In this document: positions 15,877 through 24,917 of the stretch, in pieces
How positions within the stretch are numbered: position 1 is the first letter of the stretch
Layout: each line of letters starts with the position of its first letter
Origin: Rhizobium sp. PDO1-076
GTDB taxonomy: Bacteria; Pseudomonadota; Alphaproteobacteria; Rhizobiales; Rhizobiaceae
Direction: 5' to 3'
Assembly (NCBI RefSeq): GCF_000247475.1
Contig: NZ_AHZC01000332.1
Span: forward strand, 1-36,176
Length of the DNA: 36,176 bases
Notes under the pieces: generated by a model
Seen by the model: the letters and a program-made list of their open reading frames with translations, nothing else
Database searches by the model: none
What the model was told of the DNA's origin: nothing
Program-made: the position numbers and the translations under genes

Positions 15877-15975
15877 GGCCCAAACAGGGATTCGAACCTG
15901 CCGGCGCCTCACAAACCTTGCACTTGTAAGCAAGTCCCGTCTGTTTACGACGTCTCTGCCCGGTTGCGACGCGTT
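15877..15975 (-). other. Degenerate tRNA-like segment
   Basis: On the reverse strand, GGCAGGTTCGAATCCCTG matches a T-arm with one extra C in the stem. Upstream lies a short hairpin around CTTACAAG in the anticodon-arm position, with a long, class-II-like spacer. No 7-bp acceptor stem and no CCA end can be formed. It may be a tRNA pseudogene or an old attachment-site remnant, or a chance match. Confidence 0.22.
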
Positions 15976-16027
15976 ACGCGGCTATTCGTCTGCATATTAG
16001 CGGATTCGGTTCTGCGGCCACCATTCA

Positions 16028-16054
16028 TTAACCTTCAGGCAAGGAATTAACCAT
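16028..16054. promoter_or_regulatory. CtrA-like TTAACC / TTAACCAT motifs before the che operon
   Basis: TTAACC lies at 16028-16033 and TTAACCAT at 16047-16054, about 250 bp before the icpA-like start. TTAACCAT is the 8-mer form of the CtrA half-site described in Caulobacter. CtrA links cell cycle and motility in many Alphaproteobacteria. Use here is inference. Confidence 0.3.
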
Positions 16055-16299
16055 AATGATTGCTGGACACGTCGGAGTGGGACTCATGGAAGAGTTTCCT
16101 TCGGGCATGACGCCGTCCCGTCGTACCGGTTTTGGCCCGGTCTGTAAAATCATGCAGGCAGTTTGAAAGACGGCTCGCCATGAACGCGGACGGACCTCCA
16201 AGGCGTGGTCCATGAACTTATATCCGCGTTTCGGCCACCGCTCTCTCGGTCTGCCCAGAAAGGGTCGATCTCGTTCGAGATCGTCGCAATACGGGCAAA

Positions 16300-17946
16300 A
16301 TGGCAAGTCAGGTCAATTCGACGGAACGGACAACGGGAGCGCAGGCAGGCAGCCTGGGCGAACGCTTGCGTTTTGCCGGCCTTGATGACAGCCACCGCGA
16401 ACTGCTGCGCCAGAACCGCCACCTGCTCTCGCCGCAAGTGAAGACCGCGCTGCGTGATCTCTTCCAGCGTCTCCAGACATTTCCCGATGCTTCGCGCGCC
16501 TTTTCCAGCGAGCGTCAGTACGATCGTTTCCATGACCTCCTGTCCTCGCACTGGGATGTGCTGACGGATGCCCGCTTCGACGCGCTTTATGCTGAGCGGG
16601 TGAAGGTTCTTTCCGACAGCGAAAGCCGCATGGGTCTTGACCCAAGATGGCACATCGCCGGCCATGCGGTTGTCCTCGAACATCTGCTGACGGCCGTGAT
16701 GAGCGAAAATGCCGGCTCCGGGCTGCTGCCCTCTGCGCGCCGCCGCCAGCGCGAGGTCGCCGACCTTGCCGGTGCGCTCGTGCGTCTGGTCATGGTCGAT
16801 GTCGAAATCGCCGTTTCCCTGCGTTTCAACGAGCTGCGCGTCAAGCACCACCGTGATATGGCAGCCCAGCGCGAGCGTGATCGTGCCGAGGTTGAAGCCG
16901 TTTTTGGTCCGATCATCGAAGGCTTGGCCGAGCGCGACCTGACGGTGCGCGTCAGTGCCGATGTGCCCGACGCCTATGCCGACCTCGGCAGTCGCATGAA
17001 CGAGGCGCTGGAACAGCTCCAGACCGCGTTTCTGGCATCAGAGGACAAGCTCATGCAGGCCCGCGGCACCACAGATGTGATGGTTTCTGCCGCACGCGAC
17101 TGTTCGAGTGGCGCCGATGTCCAGTCCGAGCGGCTGGGCGAGGCCTCCCGTGCGCTGGATGCCCTGACATCCGACGTGCGCGGCAGCGCCGGCAAGACCA
17201 GGAAAGCCGAAGCCTCGGTGGCCGCCACCCGCCAGTCGGTCGAGGCCAGCGGCCAGGTGGTCGGCCAGGCGATTTCGGCGATGGCCGATATCGAGGCCTC
17301 CGCCGAACAGATCGGCCATATCATCGGCGCGATCGATGAAATTGCCTTCCAGACCAACCTGCTGGCGCTTAACGCCGGCATCGAGGCAGCCCGTGCCGGC
17401 GACAGCGGCCGCGGCTTTGCCGTTGTGGCCCAGGAAGTGCGCGCACTCGCGCAGCGCTCGGCCGATGCCGCCCGCGAAATCAAGACACTGGTGGCCACGA
17501 CCAAGAACCAGGTCGTCGCCGGTGTCGACATGGTTGCAAGGACGCAAGGGGCCATCGCCGATATCGTCACCCAGGTCGGCGGCATCAGCGGCACCGTTTC
17601 CGAGATCGCCAGCGAGACCGATGCCCAGGCGACCGGGCTCGCCGGCCTTTCGGGTATCGTGGCCGCTCTCGGCACCGATGTCTCCGCAATTGCCGATCTC
17701 GCCCGTCGCTCCAGTGACAGTTCGGACGACCTGCACAAGGTGATCCTCGAGCTCGGCGAGACGATCCGCGAATTCCACATCGAACGTCAGGTTCGTCCGT
17801 CAAAGCCGGTCTCGTCGCGCCTTGTCGTTTCGTCGGCAGCAGCTTCCCTGGCCGGTCCGCGGGGCCGTGACACAGATGACGTCGACAACGCACCGTTTGA
17901 TGATGATTTCGGCTTTTCGGTCCAGATTGCTGGGCTGGGAGGATGA
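16300..17946 (+). CDS. icpA: Soluble chemoreceptor with globin-sensor-like domain (IcpA/Orf1-like)
   Basis: A 548-residue methyl-accepting-type receptor without transmembrane helices, first gene of the che operon as icpA (orf1) is in S. meliloti. Residues about 22-180 resemble the globin sensor (protoglobin) fold, ending in the [31 protein letters not shown] stretch. A HAMP-like linker follows (about 195-245), then the signalling coiled coil whose hairpin tip is [42 protein letters not shown] (346-387). The haem-ligating proximal His expected four residues before the GL of MGL is Glu108 here, so oxygen sensing by haem is doubtful. No C-terminal CheR-docking pentapeptide is present. It should signal to CheA/CheW from the cytoplasm. 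Confidence 0.88.
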   Translation: MASQVNSTERTTGAQAGSLGERLRFAGLDDSHRELLRQNRHLLSPQVKTALRDLFQRLQTFPDASRAFSSERQYDRFHDLLSSHWDVLTDARFDALYAERVKVLSDSESRMGLDPRWHIAGHAVVLEHLLTAVMSENAGSGLLPSARRRQREVADLAGALVRLVMVDVEIAVSLRFNELRVKHHRDMAAQRERDRAEVEAVFGPIIEGLAERDLTVRVSADVPDAYADLGSRMNEALEQLQTAFLASEDKLMQARGTTDVMVSAARDCSSGADVQSERLGEASRALDALTSDVRGSAGKTRKAEASVAATRQSVEASGQVVGQAISAMADIEASAEQIGHIIGAIDEIAFQTNLLALNAGIEAARAGDSGRGFAVVAQEVRALAQRSADAAREIKTLVATTKNQVVAGVDMVARTQGAIADIVTQVGGISGTVSEIASETDAQATGLAGLSGIVAALGTDVSAIADLARRSSDSSDDLHKVILELGETIREFHIERQVRPSKPVSSRLVVSSAAASLAGPRGRDTDDVDNAPFDDDFGFSVQIAGLGG

Positions 17947-18077
17947 GGGGATTGTTTACCACCATGCGCTACACAAGAGGCTCAGGCGGCGAATGTCTCC
18001 GAACAAATGGTGGATTTCTCAACCGGTTACCGGCTGGACCGGCACGATAGCTGCGGCTGCGTGAAACAAGGAAAGAA

Positions 18078-18380
18078 ATGATGGCAGTCAAGAAAGGCCA
18101 ACAGAAGAGTTTGAAACTCGCGGCGGTATTGGACCTCAACGAGGCCTCCAATCTGAAGGCGAACATTCTCTCCTTGCGCGGTGCTCCGCTCACCATCGAC
18201 GCCTCCGGCGTCGAGCGTGTCGGCGCCCAGTGTGTTCAGGTTCTGATGGCCGCGGCCAAGGCCTGGGAAGCTGACAAGCACCCATTCTCTTTCGGCAAGG
18301 CCTCGGAGGCCTTTCTCAAGACCCTTCAACTGATTGGCGTGAACGTCGACCATCTGCTCGCTAAGGAGATCCGGCAATGA
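18078..18380 (+). CDS. cheS: CheS, STAS-domain chemotaxis protein
   Basis: A 100-residue STAS-type protein (KSLKLAAVLDLNEASNLKANILSLRGAPLTIDASGVERVGAQCVQVLMAAAKAW), second gene of the operon like orf2/cheS of S. meliloti. There CheS binds CheA and strengthens CheY1 binding, which speeds dephosphorylation of CheY1, the phosphate sink. The residue usually phosphorylated in anti-sigma antagonist STAS domains is not obvious here (DASGVERVG). AAGGAAAG precedes the ATG. The stop overlaps the cheY1 start (ATGA), which fits joint production. Confidence 0.85.
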   Translation: MMAVKKGQQKSLKLAAVLDLNEASNLKANILSLRGAPLTIDASGVERVGAQCVQVLMAAAKAWEADKHPFSFGKASEAFLKTLQLIGVNVDHLLAKEIRQ

Positions 18381-18742
18381 AGAAAAAAGTGCTTACTGTG
18401 GATGACTCCAGAACCATCCGAAACATGCTTCTGGTCACCCTCAACAATGCTGGCTTTGAAACCATCCAGGCCGAAGACGGCATCGAAGGTCTCGAAGTGC
18501 TCGAAGACTGCAATCCGGACGTCATCGTCACGGACATCAACATGCCGCGTCTCGATGGTTTCGGCTTCATTGAAGGCGTTCGCAAGAACGAGAAATACCG
18601 CGCCATCCCGATCCTGGTCCTGACCACGGAAAGCGACGCGGAAAAGAAGAACCGCGCGCGCCAGGCTGGTGCAACCGGATGGATCGTCAAGCCGTTCGAT
18701 CCGACCAAGCTGATCGATGCCATCGAGCGTGTAACCGCCTAA
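18377..18742 (+). CDS. cheY1: CheY1 response regulator
   Basis: A 121-residue single-domain receiver. The acidic pocket (Asp9, Asp10), the phospho-acceptor Asp53 in VTDINMPRLDG, Thr83 in LVLTTES and Lys105 in WIVKPF are all present. There is no output domain. In rhizobia, CheY1 does not drive the motor but takes phosphate back from CheY2 through CheA, replacing CheZ. It overlaps cheS by 4 bp and is 16 bp from cheA, which supports this sink role. Confidence 0.95.
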   Translation: MKKKVLTVDDSRTIRNMLLVTLNNAGFETIQAEDGIEGLEVLEDCNPDVIVTDINMPRLDGFGFIEGVRKNEKYRAIPILVLTTESDAEKKNRARQAGATGWIVKPFDPTKLIDAIERVTA

Positions 18743-18758
18743 GCCGGGATTTTCTCCT

Positions 18759-20990
18759 ATGGATATGAACGAAATCAAAGAGATCTTCTTCCAGGAATGC
18801 GAGGAGCAGCTTGCAGAACTGGAATCCGGTCTTCTGAAAATGAATGACGGGGATCGTGACCCGGAGACGGTGAATGCCGTGTTCCGCGCGGTTCACTCGA
18901 TCAAGGGCGGTGCAGGTGCTTTCGGTCTCGACGACCTGGTCGCCTTTGCGCATGTCTTTGAAACGACACTTGATTGCGTTCGTTCCAACAAGCTGGAACC
19001 CGGCCCTGAAGTGATGAAGGTCATGCTGAAGTCAGCCGACGTGCTGGCGGACCTGACCAATGCTGCCCGCGATGGCGGCAGCGTCGACTCATCCCGCTCG
19101 AGCGGCCTGGTCAAGGAACTTGAAGCGCTGGCGCATGGCGAACTGCCGGCAGCGTCTTCTGCTCCGGCGCCGGCAGCCCCGGTCGCCAAGGCACCGGCTG
19201 CATCCGACGACGGCTTCCAGCCTGTTCCCTTCTCCTTCGACGGTTTCGGAGAAGAAGAGGAAGCGGTGGCCCCGTCGACCTTCGAAGTCAGCTTCAAGCC
19301 ACGTCGCGAACTGTATTCCAAGGGCAATGAAGCCGCTCTCCTGCTGCGCGATCTCTCGCGCGTTGGTGAGATGAGCATCAACTGCATCATGGATGGCCTG
19401 CCATCGCTCGATGACCTGGATCCCGAGGAAGCCTATTTCGCCTGGAAGATCCAGATCAAGCCGGAAAAGGGCGAAGAGGCCATTCGGACCGTGTTCGAAT
19501 TCGCCGAATGGGACTGTGACCTCGAGATCAAGATGATCGAGGCGGAAGCAAAACCCAATGCCGAAGAGCTTCCGATGATCCCCGTACCGTTCGATCTGTC
19601 GGCTCTCGACGACGGCCCGGAAATGGTCGCTGCCGAAACGGTTAACGCCGCTGTGGACGCTGCCGAAACCGCGACCCGGGTCAGCAAGCTTGCCGCCGCC
19701 GCTAAGGCGGAAAAGAAGGAATCGCCAGCCGCTGCTGCCGCAGCCGCTGCCGCTGCTGCCGCCGCTCAGGCCAACAATGCCGCCGGCCAGACCATCCGCG
19801 TCGATCTCGACCGCGTCGATCGCCTGATCAACCTGGTGGGCGAGCTCGTCATCAACCAGGCGATGCTGTCGCAGAGCGTCATCGAGAACGATGCGACGGG
19901 CACCTCTGCCGTCAACATGGGCCTCGAGGAGCTGCAACAGCTTACCCGCGAGATCCAGGACTCGGTCATGGCGATCCGCGCGCAGCCGGTGAAGCCGGTC
20001 TTCCAGCGCATGTCGCGTATCGTCCGCGAAGTGGCCGACATGGTCGGCAAGTCGATCCGCCTCGTCACCGAAGGTGAAAACACCGAAGTCGACAAGACGG
20101 TCATCGACAAGCTCGCCGAGCCGCTGACCCACATGATCCGCAATGCCGTCGATCACGGTATCGAAAGCCCCGAGAAGCGTGCCGCCGCAGGCAAGGAGCC
20201 GGAAGGCACGATCAAGCTGACCGCGAAGCATCGCTCGGGCCGTATCGTCATCGAACTGGTCGATGACGGCGCCGGCATCAACCGCGAGCGCGTCAAGCAG
20301 AAGGCCATCGACAACGAGCTGATCGCAGCCGATGCCAACCTGACGGATGAGGAAATCGACAACCTGATCTTCGCGCCGGGCTTCTCGACCGCCGACAAGA
20401 TCTCCGACATCTCCGGCCGCGGCGTCGGTATGGACGTGGTCAAGCGCTCGATCCAGGCACTCGGGGGTCGTATCTCGATCACCTCGCGCCCTGGCCTCGG
20501 CTCGACCTTCACCATGAGCCTGCCGCTGACGCTCGCCGTACTCGACGGCATGGTTGTCACGGTTGCCGGCCAGACCCTCGTCGTCCCGTTGACCGCGATC
20601 GTCGAAACCTTGCAGCCGGAAGCGCAGAACATCCACTCCTTCGGTGCCAACCAGCGCCTGATCTCGATCCGCAACTCCTTCTGCCCGCTGGTGGATGTCG
20701 GCCGGATCCTGAACTTCCGCGGAACCCAGGCCAACCCTGTCGAAGGCGTGGCGCTGCTGGTCGAATCGGAAGGTGGCGGACAGCGCGCCCTGATGGTCGA
20801 TGCCATCCAGGGACAGCGCCAGGTCGTCATCAAGTCTCTGGAAGCCAACTACACCCATGTTCCGGGCATTGCCGCCGCAACCATCCTCGGTGATGGCCGC
20901 GTCGCTCTGATCCTTGACGTGGATGCCGTCGTTGCCGCCTCGCGCGGTCAGTCCCTCAAGCAGGAAATGTCACTAGCAGTCGCAGGATAG
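18759..20990 (+). CDS. cheA: Chemotaxis histidine kinase CheA
   Basis: A 743-residue cytoplasmic kinase of the receptor array. Domain order: P1 Hpt domain with phospho-His46 in AVHSIKGGAGAFG; an acidic/Pro-Ala linker; a P2-like CheY/CheB-docking domain at about 165-265; a 13-alanine tract near residues 324-336; the P3 dimerisation helices (VDRLINLVGELVINQAML); the P4 catalytic domain with N-box HMIRNAVDHGIES (about 457-469), G1 DDGAGIN (about 500) and G2 GRGVGMDVVK (about 552); and the P5 CheW-like domain from about 600. All catalytic boxes look intact. It should phosphorylate CheY1, CheY2 and CheB. The gene is 4 bp from cheW. Confidence 0.97.
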   Translation: MDMNEIKEIFFQECEEQLAELESGLLKMNDGDRDPETVNAVFRAVHSIKGGAGAFGLDDLVAFAHVFETTLDCVRSNKLEPGPEVMKVMLKSADVLADLTNAARDGGSVDSSRSSGLVKELEALAHGELPAASSAPAPAAPVAKAPAASDDGFQPVPFSFDGFGEEEEAVAPSTFEVSFKPRRELYSKGNEAALLLRDLSRVGEMSINCIMDGLPSLDDLDPEEAYFAWKIQIKPEKGEEAIRTVFEFAEWDCDLEIKMIEAEAKPNAEELPMIPVPFDLSALDDGPEMVAAETVNAAVDAAETATRVSKLAAAAKAEKKESPAAAAAAAAAAAAAQANNAAGQTIRVDLDRVDRLINLVGELVINQAMLSQSVIENDATGTSAVNMGLEELQQLTREIQDSVMAIRAQPVKPVFQRMSRIVREVADMVGKSIRLVTEGENTEVDKTVIDKLAEPLTHMIRNAVDHGIESPEKRAAAGKEPEGTIKLTAKHRSGRIVIELVDDGAGINRERVKQKAIDNELIAADANLTDEEIDNLIFAPGFSTADKISDISGRGVGMDVVKRSIQALGGRISITSRPGLGSTFTMSLPLTLAVLDGMVVTVAGQTLVVPLTAIVETLQPEAQNIHSFGANQRLISIRNSFCPLVDVGRILNFRGTQANPVEGVALLVESEGGGQRALMVDAIQGQRQVVIKSLEANYTHVPGIAAATILGDGRVALILDVDAVVAASRGQSLKQEMSLAVAG

Positions 20991-20994
20991 TCTC

Positions 20995-21462
20995 ATGTCG
21001 TATGCGGTCAGAAGCCTTGCAGAAGGAAATCGTGAACTCATCGCCTTCCGGATCGGAGAGCAGGAGTTTTGCGTGAACATCATGTCGGTACGCGAGATTC
21101 GCGGGTGGACCCCCGCGACCCCGCTGCCACATTCGCCCGGGTATGTCCTGGGGGTGATCAATCTGCGCGGCGCCGTACTGCCGATCATAGACCTGTCCAA
21201 ACGCCTCGGCATGACGCCTGTCGAGCCCAGCGTGCGCCACGTCATCATCGTGGCGCAGGTTCACTCGAAGATCATCGGCCTCTTGGTCGAGGCGGTATCC
21301 GACATCCTGACGGTGACCGAGGAAAACATACAATCGACGCCGGAGATCTCCTCCGACCTCGAACGCCAATACGCCCGCGGCATTCTCGCGATCGACAAGC
21401 GGATGATCTGCTTGATCGAGCTTGGTGCTCTTTTTACCGACGCCGAAAGCGAGGCTGCATGA
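20995..21462 (+). CDS. cheW: Chemotaxis coupling protein CheW
   Basis: A 155-residue SH3-like adaptor that bridges receptors and CheA. Typical stretches: ELIAFRIGEQEFCVNIMSVREIRGW, PLPHSPGYVLGVINLRGAVLPIIDLSKRLG, and VHSKIIGLLVEAVSDILTVTEENI. It starts 4 bp after cheA, and its stop overlaps the cheR start (ATGA). Having cheW inside the operon matches the S. meliloti arrangement. Confidence 0.96.
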   Translation: MSYAVRSLAEGNRELIAFRIGEQEFCVNIMSVREIRGWTPATPLPHSPGYVLGVINLRGAVLPIIDLSKRLGMTPVEPSVRHVIIVAQVHSKIIGLLVEAVSDILTVTEENIQSTPEISSDLERQYARGILAIDKRMICLIELGALFTDAESEAA

Positions 21463-22361
21463 CATTTGCAATGAGTTCATCAAGGCAATCTGAAGACGAG
21501 GTCCTGGCCAGCGGCGAATATCCGCTGACCCGTCGCGATCTCAATGAGATCGCAGCGATGATCTATTCGGACGCAGGCATTGCCCTCAATGATTCCAAGG
21601 CATCCTTGGTCTACTCCCGGCTGTCGAAGCATATCCGCAATCTTGGCCTGTCGGGCTTCCGCGCCTATTGCCAGCTTGTCGCTTCGCAGGAAGGGGCAGC
21701 GGAACGGCGAGAAATGCTCTCGCACCTGACCACCAACTTCACCCGCTTCTTCCGCGAGAACCATCACTTCGAGCATCTGCGTGACGAGGTTCTTCCCGGA
21801 CTGATCGCCCGGGCGAAGGCCGGCGGCCGTGTCCGAATTTGGTCGGCAGCCAGTTCGGACGGCCAGGAGCCCTATTCGATCGCGCTGACGGTGCTTCAGG
21901 CATTTCCCAATGCCGCCGACTACGACTTCAAGATCCTGGCGAGCGACATCGATCCCAAGATCCTCGCCATTGCCCGTCAGGGTGCCTATGACGAGCAGGC
22001 GCTTGAAACCGTTTCTCCCGCCATGCGCAAGCAATGGTTCAAGGAAACCGAAATCAACGGCCGCCGCAAGTTCCAGGTCGATGATCGCCTCAAGCGCATC
22101 ATCACCTTCAACGAGCTGAACCTGATGTCGCAGTGGCCGTTCAAGGGCAATTTCGACGTCATTTTCTGCCGCAACGTCGTGATCTATTTTGACGAGCCGA
22201 CCCAGGTGAAGATCTGGGGCCGATTCGCCGGACTGCTGCCGGTTGGTGGCCACCTCTACATTGGCCATTCGGAGCGTGTCTCCGGCGATCCGAAGAACGA
22301 TTTCGACAATATCGGCATCACCACCTATCGCTATCTCGGCAAGCAGGGAGGGCGTAAATGA
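21459..22361 (+). CDS. cheR: Chemotaxis protein methyltransferase CheR
   Basis: A 300-residue SAM-dependent methyltransferase that adds methyl groups to receptor glutamates. The N-terminal helical domain contains [38 protein letters not shown] follows, then the SAM-binding loop [18 protein letters not shown] and the [38 protein letters not shown] end. The frame stays open through cheW, but the ATGA overlap at 21459 and the usual family length (about 300) fix the start; a second in-frame ATG lies at 21471. The first glycine-rich motif is SSDGQEP rather than the enteric CSTGEEP-type sequence. Its stop overlaps cheB. Confidence 0.95.
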   Translation: MTFAMSSSRQSEDEVLASGEYPLTRRDLNEIAAMIYSDAGIALNDSKASLVYSRLSKHIRNLGLSGFRAYCQLVASQEGAAERREMLSHLTTNFTRFFRENHHFEHLRDEVLPGLIARAKAGGRVRIWSAASSDGQEPYSIALTVLQAFPNAADYDFKILASDIDPKILAIARQGAYDEQALETVSPAMRKQWFKETEINGRRKFQVDDRLKRIITFNELNLMSQWPFKGNFDVIFCRNVVIYFDEPTQVKIWGRFAGLLPVGGHLYIGHSERVSGDPKNDFDNIGITTYRYLGKQGGRK

Positions 22362-23407
22362 TGGCCCATCCCGCACGCGTTCTCGTCGTCGATGACAGCC
22401 CGACCATGCGCGGCCTGATCACGGCCGTGCTCAGCCAGGATCCGGATGTCAGCGTTGTCGGTCAGGCCGGCGACGCCATGGAAGCTCGTGCGGCGATCAA
22501 GCAGCTGAACCCGGACGTCGTCACGCTCGACATCGAGATGCCGAACATGAATGGCCTCGAATTCCTCGAGAAGATCATGAAGCTGCGTCCGATGCCGGTC
22601 ATCATGGTCTCGACCATGACCCATCGCGGCGCGGAAGCGACGCTGGCGGCGCTCGAGATCGGTGCCTTCGATTGCGTCGCAAAGCCCGTGCCCGGTGACG
22701 CCCGTCCGTTCGGTGAACTGGCGGAAAAGGTCAAGGCTGCGGCCCGCTCCCAGCACCGTCATGCACCGGCGCCACAGCTGCAGCCACCAACTACGGCCCC
22801 GGTCGCCGATTTCCGCGTTGGTCGCAAGATCGTCGCCATCGGGTCCTCGACCGGTGGCGTCGAGGCACTGATCGCGGTTCTGCAGAAATTCCCGCGCAAT
22901 TGCCCGCCGACGGTGATCACGCAGCATATGCCACCAACCTTCACCAAGAGTTTTGCCGAGCGCCTGAACAGGCTTTGCGCCCCGGTCGTCGAAGAGGCAA
23001 CCGATGGTGCAAGACTCGAAATCGGCAAGATCTATCTTGCCCCCGGCGGCGAACGTCATCTGCAGGTGTCGAATGCGTCGGCACCGTGCTGCCGCCTGGT
23101 CGAGCGTGCGCCGGTCAATGGCCATCGCCCTTCCGTCGATGTGCTGTTTGATTCGGTTGCCGAACTTGCCGGCCGCAGCGCGGTTGGCGTGATTCTGACT
23201 GGCATGGGGCGCGATGGCGCCTCCGGTCTGTTGAAGATGCGTCACGCCGGTGCCCGCACCATCGGTCAAAACGAAAAGACCTGCGTGGTCTATGGCATGC
23301 CGCGCGTCGCCCATGAACTGGGCGCCGTCGAACATCAGTTGCCGCTAGGTTCCATTGGGGAGGAGATCCTCAAACTAACTGCCGCCCGAAAAGAAGGTAT
23401 CGAATAA
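22358..23407 (+). CDS. cheB: Chemotaxis response regulator and methylesterase CheB
   Basis: A 349-residue protein that removes receptor methyl groups after phosphorylation by CheA. The receiver domain has Asp12/Asp13 (VDDSPTMRG) and phospho-acceptor Asp58 ([11 protein letters not shown]). A Pro/Ala/Gln-rich linker at about 131-152 leads to the esterase domain with the triad Ser164 (GSSTGG), His190 (TQHMPP) and Asp286 (GMGRDGASG), the same numbers as in enteric CheB. It overlaps cheR (ATGA) and touches cheY2 (TAATG). Confidence 0.97.
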   Translation: MMAHPARVLVVDDSPTMRGLITAVLSQDPDVSVVGQAGDAMEARAAIKQLNPDVVTLDIEMPNMNGLEFLEKIMKLRPMPVIMVSTMTHRGAEATLAALEIGAFDCVAKPVPGDARPFGELAEKVKAAARSQHRHAPAPQLQPPTTAPVADFRVGRKIVAIGSSTGGVEALIAVLQKFPRNCPPTVITQHMPPTFTKSFAERLNRLCAPVVEEATDGARLEIGKIYLAPGGERHLQVSNASAPCCRLVERAPVNGHRPSVDVLFDSVAELAGRSAVGVILTGMGRDGASGLLKMRHAGARTIGQNEKTCVVYGMPRVAHELGAVEHQLPLGSIGEEILKLTAARKEGIE

Positions 23408-23796
23408 TGTCCATAGCCGAAAAAATCAAAGTTCTGATCGTCGACGATCAGGTCACCAGCCGCCTCCTCCTGTCGGACGCCCTGACCCAGCTTGGCTTCA
23501 AGCAGATCACGGCAGCCGGCGACGGTGTTCAGGGAATGAAGGTCATGGAGCAGCAGCCCCATCATCTGGTCATCTCGGACTTCAACATGCCGAACATGGA
23601 TGGTCTCGGCCTCCTTCAGGCTGTTCGCACCAACCCGAACACCAAGAAGGCGGCCTTCATCATCCTCACCGCACAGGGCGACCGTGCGCTGGTGCAGAAG
23701 GCCGCCCAGCTGGGTGCCAACAACGTGCTCGCCAAGCCTTTCACCATCGAAAAGATGAAGGCCGCGATCGAGGCCGTATTCGGAGCATTGAAATAA
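23407..23796 (+). CDS. cheY2: CheY2 response regulator
   Basis: A 129-residue single-domain receiver with Asp13/Asp14, phospho-acceptor Asp58 ([11 protein letters not shown]), Thr88 in IILTAQG and Lys110 in VLAKPF. In S. meliloti, CheY2 is the main motor-binding regulator, which slows flagellar rotation when phosphorylated. The start overlaps the cheB stop by one base, and cheD follows after one base. Confidence 0.95.
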   Translation: MSIAEKIKVLIVDDQVTSRLLLSDALTQLGFKQITAAGDGVQGMKVMEQQPHHLVISDFNMPNMDGLGLLQAVRTNPNTKKAAFIILTAQGDRALVQKAAQLGANNVLAKPFTIEKMKAAIEAVFGALK

Positions 23797-23797
23797 A

Positions 23798-24352
23798 ATG
23801 GTCGAGGACAGTGCAGCTAAACGCGTCCATATAATTCAGGGCGAGTGGAAGGTGATCGACGACCCGAATGTGGTGTTGTCGACGATCCTTGGCTCGTGCG
23901 TGGCTGCCTGTATTCGGGATCCGAATGCGGGAGTGGGAGGTATGAACCACTTCCTGCTTCCTGGTTCGGCTGTCCCTGGTGCCGGTGGCGGCGATGCCAC
24001 CCGTTACGGGGTCCATTTAATGGAGCTTCTGATCAACGGCCTCCTGAAGAAGGGGGCACGCAGGGATCGATTGGAAGCCAAGATCTTCGGCGGCGCAAAG
24101 ACGATTGCGACGTTCTCCAATGTCGGCGAGCAGAATGCAGCGTTTGCCACCCAGTTCCTGCGCGACGAAGGGATCAGGGTGGTCGGCTCCTCCACGGGCG
24201 GTGACCACGGCCGCAAGCTTGAGTTCTGGCCGGTCAGCGGCCGCGCCAGACAGTATCCGCTCACAGGCGCGGAAACACAGAAGACGGTTGCCCTGGAAAG
24301 GCGTCCGGTTCCTGTGTCGAAGCCGGTGGAAAGTTCAATCGAGTTTTTCTAG
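23798..24352 (+). CDS. cheD: Chemoreceptor glutamine deamidase CheD
   Basis: A 184-residue CheD. The catalytic Cys34 ([10 protein letters not shown]) and His51 ([11 protein letters not shown]) are visible, followed by the conserved [32 protein letters not shown] stretch and [30 protein letters not shown]. CheD deamidates receptor glutamines to glutamates that CheR can then methylate. The gene starts one base after cheY2 and is 13 bp from cheT. Confidence 0.95.
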   Translation: MVEDSAAKRVHIIQGEWKVIDDPNVVLSTILGSCVAACIRDPNAGVGGMNHFLLPGSAVPGAGGGDATRYGVHLMELLINGLLKKGARRDRLEAKIFGGAKTIATFSNVGEQNAAFATQFLRDEGIRVVGSSTGGDHGRKLEFWPVSGRARQYPLTGAETQKTVALERRPVPVSKPVESSIEFF

Positions 24353-24365
24353 TACTGGAAATCGG

Positions 24366-24755
24366 ATGCAAAACGAAAACAAAGCCGACGTCGCGGGCCT
24401 CGAGGAAGCGTTGCCGGAGATCCTGATGCGCATCGTCAGCGAGCTGCATGACGTGGCCTATTTGATCGAGCGTGTCGAGCCACAGCTTTTGGAACTGGGC
24501 GGTTCAAAAGTGCTGGAATCCTCCGACAGCATCAAGGTGCTGCAGGGCATCGACCTCGCCGTGCAGAAGACCCGTGGGCTTGCCGAATTCATCGATACCA
24601 TCACCGGATCGATTCCGTCGGCCTGGATGATCGACATGACGACCGCACTCAGCCTCGTCAAGCTTGCCGAAATGCAGAAGACTCTGGGCGCCGGTTTGCG
24701 CCATGGCCATTCCCAACCGCTGAGCAAGGCGGCTGGCGACTTCGACTTTTTCTAG
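24366..24755 (+). CDS. cheT: CheT-like small chemotaxis protein (Orf10 position)
   Basis: A 129-residue helical protein (MQNENKADVAGLEEALPEILMRIVSELHDVAYLIERVEPQLLEL...) ending in GDFDFF. It is last in the operon, where rhizobia carry orf10/cheT. In S. meliloti, CheT has been reported to act in signal termination and adaptation. The helix pair HDVAYLIERVEPQL and TTALSLVKLAEMQKTLG faintly recalls CheZ-like helices, but I see no firm CheZ motif. The start follows a GGAAA ribosome binding site; the frame is open further upstream but there overlaps cheD. The name rests mainly on position. Confidence 0.78.
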   Translation: MQNENKADVAGLEEALPEILMRIVSELHDVAYLIERVEPQLLELGGSKVLESSDSIKVLQGIDLAVQKTRGLAEFIDTITGSIPSAWMIDMTTALSLVKLAEMQKTLGAGLRHGHSQPLSKAAGDFDFF

Positions 24756-24831
24756 CGCGGACCGGGTCACCGGCTAGCGGATATCCCGCTTTCTTCTGGC
24801 TAAGCCGAAATGAATTCGGCATTTCAGCCTC

Positions 24832-24860
24832 GCGAAACTCTCGCACAAGTTTCGCTTTCT
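24832..24860 (+). terminator. Hairpin between the che operon and fliF, possible terminator
   Basis: GCGAAAC (24832-24838) pairs with GTTTCGC (24849-24855), followed by TTTCT. A second small dyad, GCCGAA/TTCGGC, lies just before it (about 24804-24820). Their presence argues that this stretch is non-coding and that fliF starts later, at 24918. Confidence 0.42.
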
Positions 24861-24917
24861 ATGGTCTCGCCAAGGGCAAAAGCCCTCAAACCTTTCTTTT
24901 TGATGGTGCGAGACAGA

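Larger units (their letters stand above)
15684..16299. other. Leader region before the che operon
   Basis: 616 bp between the divergent DUF2934 gene and the icpA-like gene. Apart from the tRNA-like segment (15877-15975) and the TTAACC motifs (16028-16054), annotated separately, I see no gene. Short frames on both strands lack ribosome binding sites and motifs. The promoter of the che operon should lie here or just upstream of 16300. Confidence 0.5.

Noticed and set aside
19089-20858. 589-residue reverse frame opposite cheA
   Set aside because: cheA has all catalytic boxes; the reverse frame has no domain and mirrors its codon bias.
21069-21458. N-terminal extension of CheR through cheW
   Set aside because: The extension is the wrong frame of cheW; CheR of usual length starts at the ATGA overlap at 21459.
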